Assembly (NCBI GenBank): GCA_019312695.1
Contig: JAFDCT010000236.1
Coordinates: forward strand, 1-8,262
Direction of reading: 5' to 3'
From: Deltaproteobacteria bacterium
Lineage (GTDB): Bacteria > Desulfobacterota > Desulfobulbia > Desulfobulbales > BM004
Length of the DNA stretch: 8,262 bases
Shown: one piece after another, positions 1 through 6,323 of the stretch
How positions within the stretch are numbered: the stretch's first letter is position 1
Layout: each line of letters opens with the position of its first letter
The notes under the pieces: generated by a model
Told to the model about the DNA's origin: nothing
What the model saw: only the letters and a program-made list of their open reading frames with translations
Database searches by the model: none
Translations under genes and position numbers: made by a program

Positions 1-2
1 AC

Positions 3-371
3 TGGGATGAATTTATTGAGTATGTGATGGACAGAAAGAAGTGGATGGCACACACACTGCGTCTCTGCTCCAATGTCCGAGAAGAAGACTCGGAATTGAT
101 CCTGAAGTTTGACGACCCATCAGACTGTAAGATGCTGCAGAGCAAGGAAAACATCAAATTTCTGACGGAGTTTTCACAGGACTTCTTTCAGAAGGAATTA
201 AAAATAATCATCAAGATACGGGGCGCTGACTCCCAGGGAATTATTGACCAGGAAAGTAATGGGCCTCAGGAAGAGAGACGTGCACTGGCAAATGATCCCC
301 TGGTACAAATGGCTACCGAAGTTCTGGGGGGCAGAGTTGTAAATATCAGGACCGGACCCCGGAGCAGGTAA
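3..371 (+). CDS. dnaX: DNA polymerase III subunit tau/gamma, C-terminal fragment
   Basis: The frame is open from the left edge and ends at TAA (369-371), so only the last 122 residues are visible and the start and ATPase core lie outside the window. The fragment begins WDEFIEYV and ends near ALANDPLVQMATEVLGGRVV. This resembles the usual DnaX C-terminus, in which a Trp/Phe-rich helical domain is followed by a segment of the type 'HPLVQ..LE.FGG.VV'. DnaX is the clamp-loader ATPase of the replicative polymerase, and in tau its C-terminal part contacts the polymerase. No catalytic motif can be checked here. The assignment rests on this C-terminal resemblance and on the very common gene order dnaX-ybaB-recR, which follows directly. 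A 124-base gap separates it from ybaB. The call is fairly secure, but whether a shorter gamma form is also made cannot be judged. Confidence 0.8.
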   Translation, partial: WDEFIEYVMDRKKWMAHTLRLCSNVREEDSELILKFDDPSDCKMLQSKENIKFLTEFSQDFFQKELKIIIKIRGADSQGIIDQESNGPQEERRALANDPLVQMATEVLGGRVVNIRTGPRSR

Positions 372-443
372 AAAAATTAAGGTTTGAGAAACTTGTGATT
401 GAAGATTTATTAGACTTTGTCCCTCAGTTTGGCACTCTTTATT

Positions 444-475
444 AACTTTAGCCACTTCAAACTTTAGTTACTTAT
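444..475 (+). repeat. Two-copy 16-base direct repeat upstream of ybaB
   Basis: Two adjacent 16-base units at 444-459 and 460-475 both start AACTTTAG, share ACTT at positions 11-14, and match at 12 of 16 bases. They lie in the dnaX-ybaB gap, ending 20 bases before the ybaB ATG. Tandem sites about one and a half helical turns apart could bind a regulator, or this may be a chance duplication in AT-rich DNA. The repeat is seen directly; any function is inference. Confidence 0.4.
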
Positions 476-495
476 ATAAACAGGATTAAAAAAAA

Positions 496-759
496 ATGAA
501 TATGAATGAAATAATGAAACAGGCTCAGGAGATGCAGCAGAAGTTGAGCCGTGTTCAGAATGAATTGGCCGATAAGTCGGTGACTGCTTCAGTTGGGGGC
601 GGTATGGTTTCAGTTACAGTTAGCGGCAGAAATGAACTGCTCTCAATTCATATTGATAAAGAGGTCATTAATCCGGAAGACCAGACTATGCTGCAGGACC
701 TTATTGTTTCAGCGGTAAACGAGGGGATTAAAAAGGCCCAGGATATGGCCCAGGCTTAG
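496..759 (+). CDS. ybaB: YbaB/EbfC-family nucleoid-associated DNA-binding protein (frame ends at in-frame TAG)
   Basis: This small homodimeric family binds DNA and the nucleoid and is nearly always encoded between dnaX and recR. The sequence shows the N-terminal amphipathic helix (MKQAQEMQQKLSRVQNEL, about residues 7-24), the glycine-rich turn GGGMVSVTVSG, and the core helix NPEDQTMLQDLIVSAVNE followed by GIKKAQDM. The start is fixed: an in-frame TAA lies at 487-489, ATG 496 is the first start after it, and CAGGA at 481-485 is a plausible ribosome site. Read conventionally the protein has 87 residues, shorter than the usual 100-110, and lacks the typical LTGG...PG.F tail. That tail is encoded in the same frame immediately after the TAG, so the true product is probably 102 residues, ending at 804 with codon 88 as UAG. 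Family identity is near certain; how the UAG is handled is unknown. Confidence 0.9.
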   Translation: MNMNEIMKQAQEMQQKLSRVQNELADKSVTASVGGGMVSVTVSGRNELLSIHIDKEVINPEDQTMLQDLIVSAVNEGIKKAQDMAQA

Positions 760-804
760 ATGCGGAAACTTACCGGCGGTATAAATATCCCGGGAATATT
801 TTAA
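757..804 (+). other. In-frame continuation of ybaB beyond TAG: candidate UAG recoding/readthrough
   Basis: TAG at 757-759 is followed in the same frame by 14 codons reading MRKLTGGINIPGIF and then TAA at 802-804. From memory, the Bacillus subtilis homologue YaaK ends with a segment of the form ...NETMGQFTKGMNMPGLF. Counting from the preceding conserved Glu-x-x-Lys-Lys, that segment has 27 residues, and this one also has 27 if UAG counts as one residue. The UAG therefore replaces a single residue, often acidic or polar in relatives. A one-base change from GAG, AAG or CAG would produce it. Two short imperfect hairpins occur just downstream (771-781 and 784-800), but neither is convincing as a recoding signal. 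Alternatives are pyrrolysine insertion, a suppressor tRNA, UAG reassignment, a fresh nonsense mutation, or a sequence error. Confidence 0.75.
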
Positions 805-818
805 CCTGGTGATTAATA

Positions 819-1421
819 ATGCAGGTAATGCCACCAGCTCTGGAAAGGTTAATCCAAGACTTGAACAGGTTGCCTGGTATCGGCAAAAAAACAGCAAGCC
901 GCCTTGCCATGCACATTATGCGAAGCCCTGCAGAAGAGGCCAGAACACTCGCTGCAGATCTGGCTGAACTGCATAATGCCGTTAAGCTGTGCTCCAGCTG
1001 CTATATTTTTTCAGAATCAGACCCGTGCAGGATCTGCTCTGACCCCAGCCGTAACAGGGGGGTGGTATGTGTCGTCGAAGGGCCAGATGATCTTATCGTC
1101 ATTGAAAAGACTGGAGCCTACCAGGGGCTTTATCATATACTGCATGGGGTGCTAGCCCCGATGGATGGTATTGGGCCTGATGAAATAAAGGCAAATGAAC
1201 TTGTTGTTCGCATTCGCCGTGACAGAATCACAGAAGTCCTGCTTGCTACAAGTTCAACTGTTCCAGGCGAGGCGACAGCATCTTATCTGGCCAGAATGCT
1301 GCATTCTGAAAAAGTTAAAGTGACCAGGCTTGCCTGCGGTATTCCCATGGGAATGGACATAAAATATGCTGATGAAGTAACCCTGGCAAGGGCTATCGAA
1401 ACGCGGCAGGAATCAAAGTAA
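819..1421 (+). CDS. recR: Recombination mediator protein RecR
   Basis: RecR acts with RecO (and RecF) to load RecA onto gapped, SSB-coated DNA during recombinational repair. The 200-residue length is normal for the family. Visible parts are the helix-hairpin-helix segment LPGIGKKTASRLAMHI (18-33), a four-cysteine zinc site at C58, C61, C70 and C73, the Toprim segment starting VVCVVEGPDDL (E87 and the D90/D91 pair), and the conserved stretch YHILHGVLAPMDGIGP (105-120) that precedes the C-terminal Walker-B-like part of the Toprim fold. ATG 819 is preceded by GGTGA at 808-812. A second in-frame ATG at 828 is possible but would trim only three residues. The gene begins 14 bases after the TAA of extended ybaB (59 bases after the TAG), consistent with one transcript. 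The stop is TAA. Nothing appears damaged. Confidence 0.97.
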   Translation: MQVMPPALERLIQDLNRLPGIGKKTASRLAMHIMRSPAEEARTLAADLAELHNAVKLCSSCYIFSESDPCRICSDPSRNRGVVCVVEGPDDLIVIEKTGAYQGLYHILHGVLAPMDGIGPDEIKANELVVRIRRDRITEVLLATSSTVPGEATASYLARMLHSEKVKVTRLACGIPMGMDIKYADEVTLARAIETRQESK

Positions 1422-1565
1422 TTATTTTAGCTGGTTGGGCGATATTCCCTTGACAGGAAAGGCAATTGCTGGTAATTGGTCTGCGTTTTATGAAAGCCGA
1501 TGTGAACTTTAACAATAGGTTTGTTTTTTAAGAATAAAATTGCCTGTAAATTTGGTTGATGATGT
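1422..1565 (+). other. Intergenic gap recR to tRNA-Val, no gene seen
   Basis: These 144 bases hold no plausible coding frame and no clear hairpin-plus-T-tract terminator for recR. Promoter-like pieces are present but not convincing: a perfect TTGACA at 1450-1455 lacks a good -10 box, and a good -10 match TAAAAT at 1535-1540 has TTAACA at 1509-1514 as its nearest -35, 20 bases away. A promoter for the tRNA probably lies somewhere here, since the gene would otherwise depend on readthrough from recR. Confidence 0.4.
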
Positions 1566-1640
1566 AGGCGCGTAGCTCAGCGGGAGAGCGCTTCCCTGAC
1601 GCGGAAGAAGTCGGCGGTTCGAAACCGCCCGCGCCTACCA
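1566..1640 (+). tRNA. tRNA-Val (anticodon GAC)
   Basis: A full cloverleaf of 75 bases can be folded by eye. The acceptor stem AGGCGCG (1566-1572) pairs with CGCGCCT, followed by discriminator A (1637) and an encoded CCA (1638-1640). The D arm is GCTC/GAGC with a seven-base loop. The anticodon stem CTTCC/GGAAG encloses the loop CTGACGC, giving anticodon GAC, which reads the valine codons GUC and GUU. The variable region is five bases, and the T arm is GGCGG/CCGCC with loop TTCGAAA. All stems are perfectly paired, so the gene looks functional. Base 37, after the anticodon, is G rather than the A I would expect in a valine tRNA. The gene stands between recR and thrS with no terminator-like T run after it, so it may be cut from a longer transcript that continues into thrS. 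Confidence 0.95.
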
Positions 1641-1668
1641 GACTTATTTGGGTGATTATATTAAGCGT

Positions 1669-1718
1669 AGGCTTCGCTGTGGTGAAAGTGCCACAAATGC
1701 TTGTACCTGGCGAAGCCT
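1669..1718 (+). promoter_or_regulatory. Nested stem-loop in the tRNA-Val/thrS leader
   Basis: A perfect nine-base inverted repeat, AGGCTTCGC (1669-1677) with GCGAAGCCT (1710-1718), encloses an immediately adjacent five-base hairpin TGTGG/CCACA (1678-1682 with 1691-1695). A 14-base single-stranded segment completes the loop. No T run follows (TCTTGCATC), so it does not look like an intrinsic terminator. It could be a processing or stability element after the tRNA, or part of a control region for thrS. The pairing is seen; its role is inference. Confidence 0.5.
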
Positions 1719-1762
1719 TCTTGCATCTGGGCCACTATTTATTAAATACAGAGAATTTGTCC

Positions 1763-1787
1763 GGTCATTACTGTATAGTAATTGACC
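1763..1787 (+). promoter_or_regulatory. Hairpin 41 bases upstream of thrS, possible translational operator
   Basis: GGTCATTACT (1763-1772) pairs with AGTAA (1777-1781) plus TGACC (1783-1787), giving ten base pairs with one bulged T (1782) and the tetraloop GTAT. No T tract follows. In Escherichia coli, thrS is repressed by its own product binding anticodon-arm mimics in the leader. Here the apex contains TGT (1772-1774), which equals the tRNA-Thr anticodon UGU, although its first T is drawn as paired. The resemblance is suggestive only. Confidence 0.45.
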
Positions 1788-1828
1788 TGAAAAATTAAAT
1801 ATCGATAGATCAATTACGGTTTGAATAC

Positions 1829-3766
1829 ATGTCTGAAGTAACTGTCATACTGCCGGAAGGAGAAACAAAACATTTCAGTGGTGAAACATCCGTGGCTGAT
1901 GTTCTTGCTGAAATGCTCTCCAATAAACAGCGTAAAAAGATTGTTGCAGCAGCTGTCGGAGACAACCTGGTTGATCTTTCAGCAAAACTTGACAGCCTTG
2001 ACCAGGAAAAAGTTGAACTGTATCCTGTTTTAGTCTCAAGTGACGATGGTCTTGATATCCTGCGGCACAGCACAGCTCATCTGATGGCTAAGGCGGTTGT
2101 TGATCTCTACGGCCCCAACCTGAAAGTTGCCATTGGACCGGCGATTGAAGACGGCTTCTACTATGACTTTGACCGGAAAGCCCCATTTACTCCCGAAGAC
2201 TTTGAAAGTATTGAGGCCAAAATGGAGGAAATCGTTAAAAGCGGGATCCCGTTTGAAAGAAAGGTCGTATCGAAGGCAGAGGCAATAAGACTTTTTGAAG
2301 AAAAAGGTGAGCAGTATAAAGTCGAACTCCTTAAGGAGATTGAAGGTGAAACAGTAAGTTTGTATCAGCTTGGCGATTTTATCGACCTGTGCCGCGGCCC
2401 ACATGTGCCAAACAGCAGTTGGCTGCAGGTTTTTAAATTAATCAAGGTTGCCGGAGCATACTGGCGGGGTGACGAACATAACCCGATGCTGCAGAGGTTG
2501 TACGGTACAGCCTTTGATGACAGGAAAAAACTGAAGAAATATCTTAATGATCTGGAAGAGGCCAAAAAGCGCGACCATCGAAAACTTGGCAAGGAGCTTG
2601 GGCTTTTTACCATAAGCGACCAGGTCGGTCCCGGCCTCGTCCTCTGGCAGCCAAAGGGAGCACTGCTTCGCAGAATTATCGAGGATTACTGGAAGGAAGA
2701 GCACTATAAACATGATTACGAACTTCTCTATACACCCCATATTGCAAGATTGGACCTGTGGCAAACCAGCGGTCATCTTGATTTTTACAGTGAGAACATG
2801 TACTCCTCCATGGCCATTGATGAGGTGCAGTATCAGCTTAAACCGATGAACTGTCCCTTTCATATATCTATCTACAAGTCGCAGATGCGAAGCTACCGGG
2901 AATTTCCCCTGCGCTGGTGTGAACTGGGAACAGTCTATCGCTATGAAAGAACAGGTGTTCTGCATGGACTTTTGCGGGTAAGGGGATTCACCCAGGATGA
3001 TGCCCATATTTTCTGCCGGCCGGATCAGTTGGAAGAGGAAATTTTTAACATTCTGGACCTCAATCTGAAAATTTTGGAAACATTCGGCTTTGATCAGTAT
3101 GATATTTACCTCTCAACCAGGCCAGATAAATATGTCGGCAGTGAGGAGCACTGGCAGAGGGCAACAGATGCCTTGAAACATGCTCTGGAGAAGAGGGGAC
3201 TTGCATACGAGATTGATCCGGGTGAAGGGGTTTTTTACGGCCCGAAAATTGATATAAAAATAAAGGATGTTTTGGGACGTTCCTGGCAATGTTCTACTAT
3301 TCAAGTGGACTTCAACCTGCCGGAGCGATTCGAGGTCAATTATATTGGTGAGGACGGTAAGGAACATCAGCCGATCATGATACACAGGGCCTTGATGGGC
3401 TCATTAGAGCGTTTTATTGGTGTGCTGATAGAGAATTATGCCGGAGCCTTTCCCATCTGGCTGGCACCTGTACAGGCACGCATCATGAACATTACAGATG
3501 CCCAGCATGATTACTGCAAAAATGTTTATCAGCAACTGCGTCAAGCCGGTGTCAGGATTGAAAAGGATCTGCGTAACGAGAAGCTGAACTATAAAATCCG
3601 TGAAGCCCAGCTGGCTAAAATTCCATATATGCTGGTAATTGGAGACCGTGAAGCTGAATCGGGCACAGTTACAGTGCGTGAAAGAAGCGGCAAGAACCTG
3701 CCCCCCATGACTGTCGAAGATTTTGCGGCTAAGATAAATAACGAGTGCAGGGCGGCGATGGCATAA
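1829..3766 (+). CDS. thrS: Threonine--tRNA ligase
   Basis: This cytoplasmic class II synthetase charges tRNA-Thr. Its 645 residues match the full-length bacterial enzyme (642 in E. coli). In order it has an N-terminal TGS domain (about 1-65), an editing domain that removes Ser-tRNA-Thr with H80/H84 and C188/H192, the catalytic core, and a C-terminal anticodon-binding domain (about 540-645). The zinc ligands that recognise threonine are present as C342 (in MNCPFH), H393 (in QDDAH) and H519 (in MIHRA), each exactly eight positions after the E. coli residues. Motif 2 is seen around RWCELGTVYRYERTG. ATG 1829 gives the expected TGS start (MSEVTVILPEG), but no good Shine-Dalgarno precedes it. The 188-base gap after the tRNA holds two hairpins, which may mean translational control. 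infC follows 57 bases downstream. Confidence 0.98.
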   Translation: MSEVTVILPEGETKHFSGETSVADVLAEMLSNKQRKKIVAAAVGDNLVDLSAKLDSLDQEKVELYPVLVSSDDGLDILRHSTAHLMAKAVVDLYGPNLKVAIGPAIEDGFYYDFDRKAPFTPEDFESIEAKMEEIVKSGIPFERKVVSKAEAIRLFEEKGEQYKVELLKEIEGETVSLYQLGDFIDLCRGPHVPNSSWLQVFKLIKVAGAYWRGDEHNPMLQRLYGTAFDDRKKLKKYLNDLEEAKKRDHRKLGKELGLFTISDQVGPGLVLWQPKGALLRRIIEDYWKEEHYKHDYELLYTPHIARLDLWQTSGHLDFYSENMYSSMAIDEVQYQLKPMNCPFHISIYKSQMRSYREFPLRWCELGTVYRYERTGVLHGLLRVRGFTQDDAHIFCRPDQLEEEIFNILDLNLKILETFGFDQYDIYLSTRPDKYVGSEEHWQRATDALKHALEKRGLAYEIDPGEGVFYGPKIDIKIKDVLGRSWQCSTIQVDFNLPERFEVNYIGEDGKEHQPIMIHRALMGSLERFIGVLIENYAGAFPIWLAPVQARIMNITDAQHDYCKNVYQQLRQAGVRIEKDLRNEKLNYKIREAQLAKIPYMLVIGDREAESGTVTVRERSGKNLPPMTVEDFAAKINNECRAAMA

Positions 3767-3810
3767 TTAGAATAGGCGCCGGACTTGTAAGTATTATTAA
3801 TTTAGTGAGT

Positions 3811-3826
3811 AAGGAGGTATGGTATT
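3811..3826 (+). promoter_or_regulatory. Strong Shine-Dalgarno and ATT start codon of infC
   Basis: AAGGAGGT (3811-3818) is a near-perfect anti-16S match and lies five bases before ATT (3824-3826), which is in frame with the IF3 body. The ATG at 3819-3821 touches the Shine-Dalgarno and opens a frame that stops after ten codons, so it is not the IF3 start. The ATT choice restores the N-terminus expected for IF3. Confidence 0.8.
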
Positions 3827-4369
3827 AAAAGAAAAAGCAGGCAGCCAGTAAGCAAGCGCGAATTGAAGATCAGATTGAATGAGAACATCCGCCACGATAA
3901 GGTACGATTGATCGGAGCTGATGGCACTCAACTTGGAGTGATGTCCAGCCGGGAAGCCTTGGAAAGAGCTTATGATGAAGGTCTAGATCTTGTAGAGGTT
4001 TCTGATGCTTCAGATCCTCCGGTATGCCGGATAATGAATTATGATAAATACCGTTATGAGCAGAGTAAAAAACAGGCTGAGGCCAGGAAGCGGCAGACTG
4101 TTGTCGAGGTTAAAGAAGTAAAATTCAGACCAAAGACTGAAGAACATGACCTGAACTTCAAGATTAAGAATATAAAGAAATTCCTTGCCAACAAAAACAA
4201 GGTAAAAATAACGCTGCGATTCAGGGGTAGAGAGATAGTTTATGCCCAGAGTCAGGGCGTAGAGGTACTGAACAAGATTGCCGAGGCACTAGGTGAAGAG
4301 GCAACCATTGTGCAGCAGCCGACAATGGAGGGGAGGCAAATGGTGATGTTTGTCGCTCCAAAGAGTTAA
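3824..4369 (+). CDS. infC: Translation initiation factor IF-3 (AUU start)
   Basis: IF3 binds the 30S subunit, prevents premature 50S joining, and checks the start codon-initiator tRNA pairing. Starting at ATT 3824 the protein has 181 residues, matching the usual 180 or so, and the first residues are basic (KRKSRQPVSKRE). The N-domain then reads LNENIRHDKVRLIGADGTQLGVMS and continues through LVEVSDASDPPVCRIMNYDKYRYE. A lysine-rich linker (KKQAEARKRQ) leads to the C-domain VKEVKFRPKTEEHDL...ITLRFRGRE. Starting at the TTG at 3863 instead would lose 13 residues and place the start far from the Shine-Dalgarno. In E. coli the AUU start is the basis of IF3 autoregulation, since IF3 rejects non-standard starts, and the same is likely here. 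The gene lies 57 bases after thrS and 275 bases before rpmI. Confidence 0.95.
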   Translation: MKRKSRQPVSKRELKIRLNENIRHDKVRLIGADGTQLGVMSSREALERAYDEGLDLVEVSDASDPPVCRIMNYDKYRYEQSKKQAEARKRQTVVEVKEVKFRPKTEEHDLNFKIKNIKKFLANKNKVKITLRFRGREIVYAQSQGVEVLNKIAEALGEEATIVQQPTMEGRQMVMFVAPKS

Positions 4370-4644
4370 GAAAGTATAAACAGAAACAGCGCCATTCATT
4401 TTAGATCCAATAGTTAAAACGAAATACGTGTCGGTATCGTGCTTTGTGCGATACTGATAAAAATATAGGTTGTCCGTCTGAAAATTCCCGTTGGCTAAAG
4501 GACACATATTTACAGGCAAGAAATATTTCACTGATGACAAAAGTTAAAAGATGTTACTCATTTCTTTTGTTGAAAAAATAACGAAAGAATAATACGTTAA
4601 TTGATATAGTTGATAATTATTATAGTTTTAGGGAGAGAAACATC
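4370..4644 (+). promoter_or_regulatory. AT-rich structured gap infC to rpmI, candidate L20-type leader
   Basis: These 275 bases lack a credible gene on either strand. Two hairpins are visible. TCGGTATCG (4431-4439) pairs with CGATACTGA (4449-4457), nine pairs with one G-U. AAATAT (4461-4466) pairs with ATATTT (4506-4511) around an inner stem TGTCC/GGACA (4471-4475 with 4500-4504). Neither is followed by a T run, so they are not simple terminators. The last 100 bases are very AT-rich. In enterobacteria and firmicutes ribosomal protein L20 represses its own operon through an RNA structure in this neighbourhood. The position fits, but I cannot match a known L20 leader consensus by eye. Confidence 0.4.
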
Positions 4645-4842
4645 ATGCCAAAAATGAAAACAAATCGCGGTGCAGCCAAACGTTTCAAGGCCACCGGTTC
4701 CGGCAAGATTGTGAGAAGTAAAGCCTATGCCAGTCATATTCTCACAAAAAAAACAACTAAGAGGAAACGGGGGCTGAGAAAATCAGACCTGGTTGATGAA
4801 ACAAATGTTAAGGGAATCAAAAGGATTTTACCTTATCTGTAA
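4645..4842 (+). CDS. rpmI: 50S ribosomal protein L35
   Basis: L35 is a small basic protein of the large ribosomal subunit. The 65 residues are the normal length, and the sequence is typical throughout: [14 protein letters not shown] at the start, then [19 protein letters not shown], and the terminal [11 protein letters not shown] 4645 has a good ribosome site, AGGGAGAG at 4630-4637. It sits between infC and rplT in the standard IF3-L35-L20 order, with 48 bases to rplT. The stop is TAA. Expression may be governed by structure in the 275-base gap upstream, as rpmI is the first target of L20 repression in E. coli. Confidence 0.98.
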   Translation: MPKMKTNRGAAKRFKATGSGKIVRSKAYASHILTKKTTKRKRGLRKSDLVDETNVKGIKRILPYL

Positions 4843-4890
4843 TTTGTAATTATAAATTTTTTATTTGAAGAAACATTAAGAGGTATATAC

Positions 4891-5238
4891 ATGGCACGTG
4901 TAACACGCGGATTTAAAGCACGCCGCAGAAGAAATAAAGTTCTTAAACTAGCCAAGGGCTTCAGGGGTGGCCGTCACAGACTCTACAGAACTGCAACTGA
5001 AGCAGTTGACCGGGCACTCAGTTATGCCTATCGAGACCGCAGAAACAAGAAACGTGACTTTCGAAGATTGTGGATAACCCGCATCAGTGCTGCTGCAAAG
5101 CAGAATGGCACCAGTTACAGCCAGCTGATGGGCGGTTTACGGAAAGCCGGTGTAGAGTTAGACCGCAAGGTTCTTTCCAATATGGCCATACTTGATCCCA
5201 ATGGTTTTTCCCAGGTGGTCAAGCTTGCTGTCCAGTAA
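4891..5238 (+). CDS. rplT: 50S ribosomal protein L20
   Basis: L20 binds 23S rRNA early in 50S assembly and in several bacteria also represses its own operon. The 115 residues are close to the usual 117-119. The basic, rRNA-embedded N-terminal extension ([20 protein letters not shown]) is followed by [23 protein letters not shown], the highly conserved [18 protein letters not shown], and the C-terminal domain ending [22 protein letters not shown]...VKLAVQ. AAGAGGT (4878-4884) precedes ATG 4891 at a suitable distance. It is 48 bases after rpmI and 28 bases before pheS, so the genes are likely co-transcribed. No oddities are seen. Confidence 0.98.
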   Translation: MARVTRGFKARRRRNKVLKLAKGFRGGRHRLYRTATEAVDRALSYAYRDRRNKKRDFRRLWITRISAAAKQNGTSYSQLMGGLRKAGVELDRKVLSNMAILDPNGFSQVVKLAVQ

Positions 5239-5254
5239 GTATTTGACCTAGTGA

Positions 5255-6280
<1,026 letters not shown>

Positions 6281-6323
6281 GAAAACAGAAACTCGTTTTT
6301 TTAAAACACTATTGTAAGTATCC

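Noticed and set aside
784..800. Imperfect palindrome AATATCCCGGGAATATT as a recoding stem-loop or terminator
   Set aside because: It has five outer pairs, a C/A mismatch and no usable loop. It also encodes the conserved NIPGIF residues. Too weak to call a signal.
760..804. A separate 14-codon gene starting at the ATG directly after the ybaB TAG
   Set aside because: It is in the same frame as ybaB, has no ribosome site of its own, and encodes the family's C-terminal tail. One interrupted gene explains it better than a micro-protein made by reinitiation.
1450..1478. Promoter with perfect -35 TTGACA (1450-1455)
   Set aside because: At 17 bases spacing the -10 position is TAATTG, only two matches to TATAAT. 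Shifting one base either way does not help.
1509..1540. tRNA promoter TTAACA / TAAAAT
   Set aside because: Each box is a five-of-six match, but the 20-base spacer is too long for a normal sigma-70 promoter. It remains possible but not supported.
3819..3851. ATG at 3819 as the infC start or a leader peptide
   Set aside because: It overlaps the end of the Shine-Dalgarno and the frame ends at TAA after ten codons. It is not in the IF3 frame and has no usable ribosome site.
4289..4540. Minus-strand 83-residue frame over the infC end and gap
   Set aside because: It overlaps the conserved IF3 C-domain, shows no recognisable family features, and is best seen as a chance frame.
4570..4626. Internal rpmI promoter from TTGAAA or TTGATA with nearby AT-rich -10 boxes
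   Set aside because: No pair has proper spacing with good matches. The AT-rich stretch offers many near-hits by chance.
6282..6302. Hairpin AAAAC/GTTTT plus seven T residues between pheS and pheT as a terminator
   Set aside because: The stem is only five mostly A-T pairs, and a terminator here would separate pheS from its obligate partner pheT.
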